A DNA stretch of 33,411 nucleotides from Streptomyces altiplanensis (GTDB lineage Bacteria; Actinomycetota; Actinomycetes; Streptomycetales; Streptomycetaceae). The position numbers were made by a program, and so were the translations under genes. The notes under the pieces were generated by a model. The model did no database searches. It was given only the letters and a program-made list of their open reading frames with translations, and was not told where the DNA came from. Below are positions 1 to 8,687 of the stretch, piece after piece. Every line of letters starts with the position of its first letter. Position 1 is the first letter of the stretch. Location: the NCBI GenBank assembly GCA_003719395.1, contig RHMC01000078.1:1-33411 (forward strand), written 5' to 3'.

Positions 1-2165
1 CAGGGCCGACCGCGTCGCCCCCCGCGCTGTCGCTGCGCGAGACGCCGAGCGGGAGCACCGCGCGGCGAGCGCGGCCCGCGAACGCGCGCGGGCCGAACTG
101 CCGCCGGACCTCGCCGACACCGGTGCCGAGCACCTCGCCGCACTGGAACGCGGGCTCCGCCAGGATCTCGGCGGCCTCGAAGCCGCGCGCAGGGCGGAGC
201 GGCGCAGCGAGGAGATCGGCCGGGAGCGGGCGGCGCTGGAGCGGCAGGCCCGCTCCGACGACGAACTGCTGCGGACGCCGCCGACTGGCTGGACGGCTGG
301 GACACGACCCGCCGCCGCTGCAGGAGCGCATCGAGCGGCCCAGGACGCGGTGACCCGCGCCGAGCACCTGGCGGGTCGGCTCGAACCGCCCGCCGCAGAC
401 TCGACGCCGCACGCCGGCGCGACGCGCTCGGCGAACGATCGGGCCGCCGAGGACCGGCTGCGGACGGCCCGGGAGGAGGCCGCCTCGGCCCACGAGAGGT
501 GGCTGGACCTGAAGGAACGCCGGCTGCTGGGCATCGCGGCCGAACTGGCGGCGGGCCTGCGCGACGGTCAGGAGTGCGCGGTCTGCGGCTCGACCGAGCA
601 CCCGGCGCCCGCGCGGGCGGCGGCGGACCAGGTGGACCGTACGGCGGAAGAAGCGGCGTACGCCGCCCATGCGGACGCCGAGGCGGTGCGCTCCGGGGCG
701 GAGCGCGCGCTGGCGGCGGTGCGTGAGGACCACGCGGCGGCGCGCGCGGAGGCGGGCGGCCGCGCCGTCGGTGACGGGCCGTCCGGAGCGGGGACGCCGG
801 CGCGGTGCCTGCGCCGGCGGAAGCGCTCCGGGACGCCGGATCCGGCCGCCCGCGTGAGGTGAGCGTCGGCGAACTGGCCTCCCTCGTAGAGGATTTGCGG
901 CAGGAGCACGCCGAGGCGCACGCCGCTGGCCGCCGGTCTGCACGCGGCCCGTGAGGCGCTGGACCGCGCCGAGCGCGAGTACGAGGACGCGTCGACGCGC
1001 AGCGGCAGGCCGAACGGCGTGCCGCCGCCCGCACCTCGCAGCGCGAAGCGCTCGACCGCGAACAGGCATCCCTCGAAGCCGAACTGACCCGGGCCCGCGG
1101 CGAAGCGCGCAGTGTCGCCGAGCACGCCGCGCTGCTGGAGCGCCGTGTCCGGGTGCTCGGTGAGGCGTCCGAAGCCGTACGGGCGGTCGAGATCACCGCC
1201 CAGCGCCTCAAGGAGGCCGACGACCGGCTCGCCGACGCCGCGTTCAAAGCCGGCTTCGACACTCCGCGGACGGCGGCCGAAGCGCTGCTCGGAGAAGCGG
1301 AACAGCGCGGCCTCCAGCGCCGGATCGACGACTGGCAGCGCGAACAGGCCGCCGTCGCCGACCGGCTGGCGGAGCCCGCGACCGCCGCGGCCGCCGCCCG
1401 GCCCCGGGCCGAACCGCAGCGCGCCCAGGCCGGGTTCGACGCCGCCGAGCGCGGGCTGCTCGACGCCGCGTCCGTCCTCGAGCGCCGCGAGCGGGCGCTG
1501 CGCCGCTCTCGCCCGGCTCTCGCAGCAGGCCGCCGAGGAGACGCGCCGCCTCGGCCCGCTGCGCGAGCAGTACGATGCGGGTCGCGCGCCTCGCCTCGCT
1601 CACCGCCGGCACCTCCGCCGACAACGAACGCAAGATGCGCCTGGAGTCGTACGTCCTGGCCGCCCGCCTGGAGCAGGTCGCGGCCGCCGCCACCGCCCGC
1701 CTCCAGCTCATGTCCTCCGGCCGCTACACCCTCGTCCACTCCGACGCCAGGGCCGGCGGCCGGGGCCGGTCGGGACTCGGCCTGCACGTCGTCGACGCCT
1801 GGACCGGCATCGAACGCGACACGGCGACCCTCTCCGGCGGCGAGACGTTCTTCGCCTCGCTCGCCCTCGCGCTCGGCCTCGCCGACGTGGTCACCGACGA
1901 GGCCGGCGGCGTACGGCTCGACACCCTCTTCATCGACGAGGGCTTCGGCAGCCTCGACGACCAGACCCTGGACGAGGTCCTCGACGTACTGGACTCCCTG
2001 CGCGAACGCGACCGCAGCGTCGGCATCGTGAGCCACGTCGCGGACCTGCGGCGCCGCGTCACCACCCGGCTGGAGGTCGTCAAGGACCGGCACGGCTCCG
2101 TGGTGCGCCACCACACGGCCTTCGATCAGCGGCTGAGCGCGCGCCGGGGGAGGGGCGAGGAGTAG
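1..2165 (+). CDS. sbcC: SbcC-like exonuclease subunit (SMC-type ATPase), 5' end outside window, several frameshifts
   Basis: SbcC partners SbcD in an ATP-dependent double-strand nuclease that opens hairpins and blocked DNA ends. Only the distal part is present. It holds Arg/Glu/Ala-rich coiled coil, then the zinc-hook pair CAVC followed by GSTEHP near nt 575-605, more coiled coil to about nt 1570, and the C-terminal ATPase lobe. That lobe has the signature LSGGE near nt 1830, Walker B LFIDEGFGSLDD near nt 1925-1960 and the H-loop VSHV near nt 2030. The protein can be followed only by changing frame several times (about nt 300-350, 400, 850, 1000, 1500 and 1570), while codon bias stays coding-like throughout. 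I read these as indel errors, though a decayed gene is possible. The 3' end overlaps the convergent AsnC gene by about 40 nt. The N-terminal Walker A lies outside the window. Confidence 0.85.
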
Positions 2166-2572
2166 ACGACGCTGGTGGTGACCGAGCCGAGTGTGCCGAA
2201 CCGGCCCGAGACCTCTTCCAGGTGCTTCATCGAACGGGCCGCGACCTTCATGACGAAGCAGTCGTCGCCCGTGACGTGATGTGCTTCGAGCACCTCGGTC
2301 GTCACTTCGAGCAGGTCGTGGAACGGCTTGTAGTTGCCGTGCGGATAGCGCAGCCGTACGAACGCCAGGATGGGCATCCCCAGCTGCTCCTGCTCGACGA
2401 CGGCCGTGTAGCCCGAGATCACCCCGGCCTCTTCGAGCCGCCGCACCCGCTCCGTCACGGCGCTCGCGGACATGGAGACGGTGCGCGCCAGTTCGGCGAA
2501 CGTGGCCCGCCCCTCGCGTTGCAGGGCTTCCAGGATGCGCCAGTCGGTGGCGTCCGGTGAATATCGGGTCAT
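2126..2572 (-). CDS. Lrp/AsnC-family transcriptional regulator
   Basis: A 148-residue feast/famine regulator. The N-terminal winged helix-turn-helix (about residues 5-55) is of the TDWRILEALQREGRATFAEL type, with recognition helix SMSASAVTERVRRLEE. It is followed by an AsnC/RAM ligand-binding domain. I chose the ATG at 2572 because the family domain begins right after it; the upstream in-frame ATG at 2608 would add unrelated residues. It is divergent from the rhodanese gene with 94 bp between starts, the usual layout for a local Lrp regulator controlling its neighbour and itself. An imperfect dyad lies in that gap. The ligand cannot be read from sequence; the rhodanese partner suggests a sulfur amino acid (inference). 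Confidence 0.9.
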   Translation of the reverse strand: MTRYSPDATDWRILEALQREGRATFAELARTVSMSASAVTERVRRLEEAGVISGYTAVVEQEQLGMPILAFVRLRYPHGNYKPFHDLLEVTTEVLEAHHVTGDDCFVMKVAARSMKHLEEVSGRFGTLGSVTTSVVYSSPLPRRALSR

Positions 2573-2636
2573 GTTCCAGAGACAACAGGGAATCCACCGG
2601 CAGATCAAGACAGAAGCCGGGGAATCTCACTTCAAT

Positions 2637-2650
2637 CGGATGATCGTCCG
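2637..2650. promoter_or_regulatory. Candidate operator dyad between AsnC and rhodanese genes
   Basis: CGGATGATCGTCCG is a 14-bp imperfect palindrome with one mismatched pair. It lies 17 bp before the rhodanese ATG, in the shared divergent promoter. It is a plausible site for the adjacent AsnC regulator, but short dyads are common at this GC content. Confidence 0.35.
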
Positions 2651-2666
2651 CCGTAGATTTTTATCC

Positions 2667-3170
2667 ATGACGACACGGCCCACCACCGCCCAGACCTCCG
2701 CCACCCGCGCGAACGCCGTTCTCCGCGTCCCGCCGGCCACCCCCGCCGCGGCCGCCGCGTACTTCGGCGCCAGCCTCGCCTTCCACACCGATCCGTTCGA
2801 CGTCGCCGCGGCCCTCGCGGCGGGTGGGAACCCGGGCTTCGCCCTGATCGACCCCCGCTCCACGGAAGCCTGGGAGCAGGGACACATCCCCGGCGCCCTG
2901 CACCTCCCCACGGCGGAGATCCCCGCCCGGGCGGAGCAGCTCCTGGACAAGTCCGTGCCGGTCGTCACGTACTGCTGGGGACCCGGCTGCAACGGCGGTA
3001 CCCGCGCGGCTCTCGCCCTCGCCGAACTCGGCTACCAGGTCAAGGAGATGCTCGGCGGCATCGAGTACTGGATCCGCGAGGGCTTCGAGACCGAGACGGG
3101 CAGGGGCCGGGAGCAGCGCGACGCCGACCCGCTCACCGCGCTCGTCGGATCCGGCAACTGCGGCTGCTGA
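2667..3170 (+). CDS. Single-domain rhodanese-like sulfurtransferase
   Basis: A 167-residue cytoplasmic rhodanese domain, predicted to move sulfane sulfur via a cysteine persulfide. Visible features are ALIDPRSTEAWEQGHIPGA (CH2A-like segment, about residues 58-76), the active-site region TYCWGPGCNGGTRAA (about 105-119) with two cysteines either of which could carry the persulfide, and the end segment MLGGIEYWIREG. The extreme C-terminus is GNCGC. The ATG at 2667 is chosen because homology starts there and it faces the divergent AsnC gene. The reading frame is intact. The physiological acceptor is unknown. Confidence 0.88.
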   Translation: MTTRPTTAQTSATRANAVLRVPPATPAAAAAYFGASLAFHTDPFDVAAALAAGGNPGFALIDPRSTEAWEQGHIPGALHLPTAEIPARAEQLLDKSVPVVTYCWGPGCNGGTRAALALAELGYQVKEMLGGIEYWIREGFETETGRGREQRDADPLTALVGSGNCGC

Positions 3171-3235
3171 CCGGCCGGTTCGCCGTACGGAAGGGGGCCG
3201 GGAAACCGGGTGACGCCGGCGGTCGGGACCCCAGG

Positions 3236-3530
3236 ATGTGGGTCGTGCCCAAGATCCCAGGACCTTCCGCGGCCGGAATCCGCCGCGACCCCCTGCCCCT
3301 GCGCGACCGTACCGCCCTCGTCACCGGAGCCGGCCGCCGCGGTGGCATACGACGCGATCGCCGCGATGTTCCCCGCCGGGCGGTGGGGGATGCCGGACGA
3401 TCCGGCCCGGCTCGTCGCCCGGCTCGCCACGGACGGGGCAATGGGGTCTCCCCTGCTCGAACGGGGTTGAGAGCTTGGGGAAGGGTGACGGGGCAGGTGA
3501 TCGACTCCGAGGGCGGGTTCCGGCGCGGGT
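3236..3530 (+). pseudogene. Remnant of a short-chain dehydrogenase/reductase with internal deletion
   Basis: The first part (about nt 3290-3345) encodes LRDRTALVTGAGRRGG, an SDR N-terminus with the TGxxxGxG nucleotide loop. It then jumps directly to an SDR C-terminus in another frame (AMFPAGRWGMPDDPARLVA, about nt 3363-3420) and, further on, VTGQVIDSEGGFRRG (about nt 3485-3530). The central ~150 residues with the catalytic Ser-Tyr-Lys are absent. Between ATD and VTGQ, where a functional gene continues without interruption, there is a palindromic insert (3450-3480) that introduces a stop. This is genuine decay and cannot be explained by single-base errors. Confidence 0.75.
3450..3480. repeat. 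REP-like palindrome inserted in the SDR remnant
   Basis: The left arm CCCCTGCTCGAAC (3450-3462) and right arm GTTGAGAGCTTGGGG (3466-3480) form an imperfect hairpin with a 3-nt loop. From memory it resembles an intergenic palindrome seen repeatedly in Streptomyces chromosomes; I cannot verify copy number here. Confidence 0.5.
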
Positions 3531-3613
3531 GGGCACGTGAGTCGTCCGGGGCGACGGCGGCCGGGTGCATGGAACTGGGGGAGTCCGGCCGCCCTGCCCG
3601 CGTACCCGGGCCG

Positions 3614-5302
3614 TCAGAGCTTCGACAGCTCTTCCACCAGGTCGTCGAGGCCCAGCGAGCCCTGCGACAGCGCCGCCATGTGCCACGCCTTCGCGTCGAA
3701 GGCGTCACCGTGCGCCTTGCGGGCGTTCTCGCGGCCCAGCAGCCACGCCCGTTCGCCCAGCTTGTAGCCGATCGCCTGGCCGGGCATCGACAGGTAGCGG
3801 GTCAGCTCGCTCTCCACGAAGACCGCGGGCCGCCCGCTGTGCATGCCGAAGAACTCCTGTGCCAGCTCCGGCGTCCAGCGCTCGCCCGGGTGGAACGGCG
3901 AGTCCGCCGGGATCTCCAGCTCCAGGTGCATGCCGATGTCGACGATGATCCGGGTGGAGCGCATCATCTGCGCGTCCAGGTAGCCGATCCTGCGCTCCGC
4001 GTCACCGAGGAAGCCCAGCTCGTCCATCAGCCGCTCCGCGTACAGCGCCCAGCCTTCGGCGTTGGCGCTGACCATGCCGACCGACGCCTGGTAGCGGGAC
4101 AGCCGGTCCGCGACGTGCACCCACTGCGCGAGTTGCAGGTGGTGCCCGGGAACACCCTCGTGGTACCAGGTCGACGCCAGGTCGTACACCGGGAAGCGGG
4201 TCTCGCCCATCGTCGCAGCCAGGTGATGCCCGGGCGCGAGAAGTCCTCGGAGGGGGTGGTGTAGTACGGCGCCGCCGCGCCGCCGGGGGGTGCGATGCGG
4301 GACTCCACCTTCCGTACCCGCTCGGCGAGTTCGAAGTGCGTGCCGTCCAGCGCCTCGATGGCCTCGTCCATCAGGCCCTGGAGCCAGGCCCTGGTCTCCT
4401 CGACCCCTTCGATGTGCGTGCCGTGCTCGTCGAGCCAGGCCAGCGCCTCCCACGGGGTGGCCGCGCCCGGCAGGATCTTCTCCGCCTCGGTCCTCATCTC
4501 GCCGAGCAGGCGGTGGTACTCGGACCAGCCGTACGCGTACGCCTCGTCGAGGTCGAGGTCGGTGCCGTTGAAGTAGCGCGACCAGCGGGCGTACCGCTCG
4601 CGGCCCACCGTGTCGGGCGCGTCCTTCACGGCCGGGGCGTACACGTCGCGCAGCCGGTCGCGCAGCGCGGCGACGGCTTCGGTGGCGCCGCGGGCCGCCG
4701 CGTCCAGCTCGGCGCGCAGCGAGCCGGGCCCTGCCGCCGCGAACTCCTCGACCAGCGCGTCCGGTGCCCGCCCACTCGGTCAACTGGCCGATGAAGGTCT
4801 CCGTGGCGCGCGGGCCGCCCAGGAGCCCCCGTTCCAGACCGAGCGCGAGCGACGCCCGGTAGCCCTCCAGGGCGCCGGGCACCGCGCGCAGCCGCTCGGC
4901 CACCGCCGCCCAGTCCCCGTCGGTCCCGGTGGGCGTCACGGTGAAGACGCCGCGGATGCTGTGCGCGGGCGAGTGGATGTTGCTGACGGCGCGCAGGCTC
5001 TCGTCGGCCTCGTGCACGGCGAGTTCGGCGTTCAGCCGCTCGCGCAGCAGCCGGCCGCAGCGTCGCTCGACGTCACTGTCCGCACCGGGCCGGCCCTCCG
5101 CCCTGTCCAGCTCCGCGAGCGTGGTGCGGGCCAGCGCGGCGAGTGCCTCCTGCCCTGCGGGGGAGAAGTCCGGCAGGCTGCGGGAGCTCTCCCCGACTCC
5201 CAAGTACGTGCCGGTGATCGGGTCGAGGGCGATGAGTGCGTCGACGTACGCGTCGGCTACCTGGCGGGGCAGGAGGAGCGCGCTGCTCGAAGTGACTGAC
5301 AT
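3614..5302 (-). CDS. DUF885-family metallopeptidase-like protein (two compensating frameshifts)
   Basis: About 560 residues matching the DUF885 family (predicted zinc-dependent, M3-like helical fold). The key motif is YHEGVPGHHLQLAQ near nt 4130-4175, containing an HExxxGHH-type metal site. Downstream, ANAEGWALYAERLMDELGF and the arginine-rich helix before DIGMHLE are also typical. The start at 5302 is chosen because MSVTSSSA follows a GAGGA-like RBS. The protein leaves its frame near nt 4763, where one extra G follows GGCACC, and returns near nt 4215. The intervening stretch in the second frame reads as family sequence (for example YAPAVKDAPDTVGRERYARW). The total span is still divisible by three. 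The substrate is unknown. It stands alone between the SDR scar and a regulator on the same strand. Confidence 0.82.
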   Translation of the reverse strand: MSVTSSSALLLPRQVADAYVDALIALDPITGTYLGVGESSRSLPDFSPAGQEALAALARTTLAELDRAEGRPGADSDVERRCGRLLRERLNAELAVHEADESLRAVSNIHSPAHSIRGVFTVTPTGTDGDWAAVAERLRAVPGALEGYRASLALGLERGLLGGPRATETFIGQLTEWAGTGRAGRGVRGGRARLAARRAGRGGPRRHRSRRRAARPAARRVRPGREGRARHGGPRAVRPLVALLQRHRPRPRRGVRVRLVRVPPPARRDEDRGGEDPAGRGHPVGGAGLARRARHAHRRGRGDQGLAPGPDGRGHRGAGRHALRTRRAGTEGGVPHRTPRRRGGAVLHHPLRGLLAPGHHLAATMGETRFPVYDLASTWYHEGVPGHHLQLAQWVHVADRLSRYQASVGMVSANAEGWALYAERLMDELGFLGDAERRIGYLDAQMMRSTRIIVDIGMHLELEIPADSPFHPGERWTPELAQEFFGMHSGRPAVFVESELTRYLSMPGQAIGYKLGERAWLLGRENARKAHGDAFDAKAWHMAALSQGSLGLDDLVEELSKL

Positions 5303-5389
5303 GCGGACATCCTCGTACGGGAAAGGCCTCCGCGTCACCACTGTCCGGAGTTGAGGTCATGTCACCAACCGTTTGGTGGCAGCTTGTTC

Positions 5390-5872
5390 TCAGCGTCCGG
5401 CCGCGGGCGGCAGCAGCGGCCCGCAGTCCCACGCCTGGAAGATCAGCCGGGTCTCCACGCGGGCGACTTCGCGCCGCGAGGTGAACTCGTCCAGGACCAG
5501 CCGCTGCAGGTCCGCCGTGTCCGCCACCGCCACATGGACGAGGTAGTCGTCGGGCCCGGTCAGGTGGAAGAGCGCCCGCGACTCGGGCAGCGCCCTGATG
5601 CGCTCCACGAACGGGCCGATGAGCTCGCGCCGGTGCGGGCGTACCTGCACCGAGAGCAGGGCTTCGAGACCCCGGCCGAGCTTGGCGGGGTCGAGGCGCA
5701 GCTGGTGGCCGAGGATCACACCGGAGCGGCGCAGCCGCGCCACCCGGTCCAGGCAGGTCGAGGGCGCCACCCCGACCTCGGCGGCCAGATCACGGTAGGT
5801 GGTCCGCGCGTCGTTCTGCAGAAGGCGCAGGATGTGCAGATCGACCGGGTCGAGTACGACGGATTCGGCCAT
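5390..5872 (-). CDS. Lrp/AsnC-family transcriptional regulator
   Basis: A 160-residue Lrp/AsnC protein with an intact frame. Residues 8-60 form the winged HTH (LDPVDLHILRLLQNDARTTY, recognition region PSTCLDRVARLRRSG). An AsnC/RAM domain with a GPDDYLVHVAVAD core follows. The gene is divergent from a PLP-dependent trans-sulfuration enzyme with a 59-bp gap, so it is probably the local regulator of that enzyme. Lrp-type activators paired with methionine or cysteine lyases are known in other bacteria. It is the second such regulator/sulfur-enzyme divergent pair within 4 kb. Confidence 0.9.
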   Translation of the reverse strand: MAESVVLDPVDLHILRLLQNDARTTYRDLAAEVGVAPSTCLDRVARLRRSGVILGHQLRLDPAKLGRGLEALLSVQVRPHRRELIGPFVERIRALPESRALFHLTGPDDYLVHVAVADTADLQRLVLDEFTSRREVARVETRLIFQAWDCGPLLPPAAGR

Positions 5873-5931
5873 GTGCCGAACGTAACACGGCCATCTGTCC
5901 CTACTTCCCGGTAGTTGTTCAGAGTCATGTC

Positions 5932-7167
5932 ATGAACACCGACGCCTCGACCACACCCCGGGCCCTGGCCACCGAAGCCGTCCACGCCGGCCGCGAAGAC
6001 CTCGCGGCGCTGGGACTGCACGCCGTGCCGCTCGACCTGTCGACCACCTACCCGTCGTACGACAGCCGGGGGGAGGCGGCCAGGATCGACGAGTTCGCCG
6101 CCACCGGCGCACGGCCCCAGGGCCCGCCCGTCTACTCACGGCTCGACAACCCGACCACCGCCCGCTTCGAGGACGCCCTGGCGCGGCTGGAGGGCGCCGG
6201 GAGCGCCGTCGCGTTCGCCAGCGGCATGGCGGCGCTCACCGCCGTACTCCTCGTACGGGCGAGCGCGGGCCTGCGCCACGTCGTCGCCGTACGGCCGCTG
6301 TACGGATGCAGCGACCACCTGCTGAACGCCGGGCTGCTCGGCACCGAGGTGACCTGGGTGGACCCGGCCGGCATCGAGGACGCGATCCGCCCCGACACCG
6401 GCCTCGTGATCGTCGAGACCCCCGCCAATCCGACCCTCGCGGAGATCGACGTCCGGGCGGTCGCGCGCTCCTGCGGGTCGGTGCCGCTGCTCGTCGACAA
6501 CACCTTCGCGAGCGCCGGTCCTCCAGCGCCCGCTGGAGGACGGCGCACGGCTCGTCCTGCACAGCGCGACCAAGTACCTGGGCGGGCACGGCGACGTACT
6601 GGGCGGGGTGGTGGCGTGCGACGAGGAGCTCGCCCGCGCGCTGCGCCAGGTGCGGTTCGCGACCGGCGGCGTACTCCATCCGCTGGCCGGATACCTGCTG
6701 CTGCGCGGGCTCTCCACACTGCCCGTACGGATGCGTGCGGCGTCGGCGTCCGCGGCCGAACTCGCCCGGCGGCTGTCCGCCGAGCGCGGGTGGCGCGGGT
6801 GCACTATCCGAAGCTCGGCGGCGCGATGGTGGCCTTCGAGGTGTACGGCGACCCGCACGCGGTGATCGGGGGGGTACGGCTGATCACGCCCGCTGTCAGC
6901 CTCGGCAGCGTGGACTCGCTCATCCAGCACCCGGCCTCCATCAGCCACCGCATCGTGGCCGAGGGAGACCGGCGGTCCTCGGGGGTCAGCGACCGGCTGC
7001 TGCGGATGTCGGTCGGGCTCGAGGACGTGGAGGACCTGTGGCGGGACCTGTGCGAGGCCCTCAGCGCTGCCGGGGCCGCTGCGGCCGTGCGTGGGCCGGT
7101 GTCTGTGCCGGCCCCTGCGCGTGAGCGGGGCGCGGGCGTACGGCCGTCGCACCCAGCCGCGCGGTGA
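5932..7167 (+). CDS. PLP-dependent trans-sulfuration enzyme (cystathionine/methionine gamma-lyase type), two frameshifts
   Basis: A Cys/Met-metabolism PLP enzyme, fold type I, about 400 residues. Visible features are PVYSRLDNPTTARFE (near nt 6127), the glycine-rich phosphate-binding region AFASGMAALTAV, VETPANPTLAEIDV, VDNTFAS, and the Schiff-base lysine in HSATKYLGGHGD (near nt 6560). The C-terminal part includes SLGSVDSLIQHPASISH and the substrate-binding arginine in LLRMSVGLED. Frame is lost near nt 6516 (extra G in GCCGGTC) and regained near nt 6795. The span is divisible by three. Choosing between lyase and synthase activities is not possible here; the adjacent Lrp gene favours a catabolic lyase. 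The last ~30 residues overlap the convergent GNAT gene, and neither tail looks family-like, so another error near nt 7090-7150 is possible. Confidence 0.85.
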   Translation: MNTDASTTPRALATEAVHAGREDLAALGLHAVPLDLSTTYPSYDSRGEAARIDEFAATGARPQGPPVYSRLDNPTTARFEDALARLEGAGSAVAFASGMAALTAVLLVRASAGLRHVVAVRPLYGCSDHLLNAGLLGTEVTWVDPAGIEDAIRPDTGLVIVETPANPTLAEIDVRAVARSCGSVPLLVDNTFASAGPPAPAGGRRTARPAQRDQVPGRARRRTGRGGGVRRGARPRAAPGAVRDRRRTPSAGRIPAAARALHTARTDACGVGVRGRTRPAAVRRARVARVHYPKLGGAMVAFEVYGDPHAVIGGVRLITPAVSLGSVDSLIQHPASISHRIVAEGDRRSSGVSDRLLRMSVGLEDVEDLWRDLCEALSAAGAAAAVRGPVSVPAPARERGAGVRPSHPAAR

Positions 7168-8525
7168 CCACCAGGGTGCCCTCCTCGATCTGGTAGTCGA
7201 GGGGCAGGCCGAGGCCGCGCATGGCCGCGACCATGCCGGTGTTGGACGACTGGGTGACGGCGTAGACGCTCTCGCAGCCCGCCTCGGCGGCGAGAGCCAC
7301 CAGGCGGCCCAGCAGTTCGGAGCCGATGCCGCGCCGCTGCCACGCGTCCTCGACGAGCAGCGCCACCTCCGTCTCGTCGCCGTCCCAGAGGAGGTGGCCG
7401 AGGCCGACGAGGCGGCCGGACGCCGTCGAGGCGGCGAGGGTGCGGCCGAAACGCGGGCTGAGGAGGTGGCCGAGGTAGCGGTCGGCGTCGCCCACCGGGC
7501 CGTGGTAGCGCAGGCTCAGGGTGCGGTCGCCGCAGCGGTCGTGCATGGCGCGGGCGGCTTCGAGGTCGTCTGGTCCGGCCCTGCGGACGGTGATCTCGTT
7601 GCCCTCGGGGAGGGTCAGGACCTGCTCGCCGCGCGGGATGCGCGGGCCGAGGCGGGCGTCGAGCTCCACGAGGGCGCGCGCGCGCGCGAACTCCGTCGGA
7701 GTGAAGGGCAGGTAATGGCGCTCGACGGTGATCGCCCCGCCGGACGGGTCGCGCAGCTTCATGACCGTGCCGTCGAGTACGCCTTCGACCGGAGCGGCGT
7801 CACCGGTGGGCCGGCCGGTGAGGCTGGTGGCGGGCAGCGAATGGATGGTGCAGCGTCCGAGCAACTGGCGCAGCGCCAGCGGAAGTTCCGCGGCGTCGAG
7901 CGCGGTGCGGGTGGCGAGACCGAGCACCCGGGTGGGGGCGTCGACCAGGTCGTGGGCGTCGGCCCGCTCCAGCCACGTGTCGCTGCCGCCGGCGGCGGAG
8001 ACCTCACGGCTCAGCGCGGCGGCCTGGAGGGTGGCGGGAGCGCGCAGCAGCAGTTCGTAGTCGGTGCCCTCGGCGAGCGGGTGGGTCTGCAGGGTGAGGA
8101 TGTCCACCTGGTGGCGGGCCAGGGCGGTGCACAGCAGCGCCAGGCTGCCGGGCTCGTCCCTGACGGTGGTGCGCATCCGCCAGAGCGCGGTCTCGGAGAC
8201 GGACGGTGCACCGTCACCGGCCGCACGGGGGCGGGGGCCGGGAGGGAGCGGCGGCGGGGAATGACTGTGCCGCCGCGCCCACCAGGTGTGGAATCCGGCC
8301 GTGGCGGCCAGGACCACGGCCGAGGCCACGAGGAGGTACGGTCCGTCGGGGCCGTGCGCGATCGTGTTCGCGATCGCTGTCGGCGACGGCCACGGCGGTG
8401 AACAGGGCGGCGAGTTCGACGAGGTCCCGCCGCCAGTGGTGGGCGCGGCGGGGACGCTTCGGCGAGGCCGTGCCGGTCGTGCCGGTCGTGTCGGTCGTAT
8501 GGGGCATGCCAGTCACATCCGTCAT
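7061..8525 (-). CDS. Membrane-anchored ACT domain-GNAT acetyltransferase fusion (one frameshift)
   Basis: The real N-terminus is at ATG 8525 (MTDVTGMPHTT). It continues after an extra base near nt 8378 into the longer downstream frame; the span is one base more than a multiple of three. Reconstructed order: a short polar tail, two hydrophobic segments (DLVELAALFTAVAVADS and LLVASAVVLAATAGF), a proline-rich linker, an ACT-like domain (TTVRDEPGSLALLCTALAR, about nt 8080-8180), a middle region, and a C-terminal GNAT domain with the acetyl-CoA loop EDAWQRRGIGSELLGRL (near nt 7310-7360). ACT domains bind amino acids, so this may be a ligand-gated acetyltransferase at the membrane (inference). The acceptor is unknown. 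Confidence 0.75.
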
Positions 8526-8604
8526 GACACCACTGTGACCGACCGTTGTTGCGTGATCACGAACGCTCTGTGACTGATGGGTTAAGCGTGCTTCTGGGGC
8601 TTAG

Positions 8605-8620
8605 TGGCCGTTTTCGGCCA
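8605..8620 (-). terminator. Hairpin downstream of the phosphatase gene
   Basis: A perfect 6-bp stem TGGCCG/CGGCCA with a 4-base loop lies about 70 bp past the phoD stop codon. It is a plausible weak terminator. It overlaps the end of the possible in-frame C-terminal extension. Confidence 0.35.
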
Positions 8621-8687
8621 TGTCGGCCACGGGAGCCGGCCCGTCCGCCTTCCCGGACCCCCTCTCCGGCGCCTCCGTCTCCTCCGG

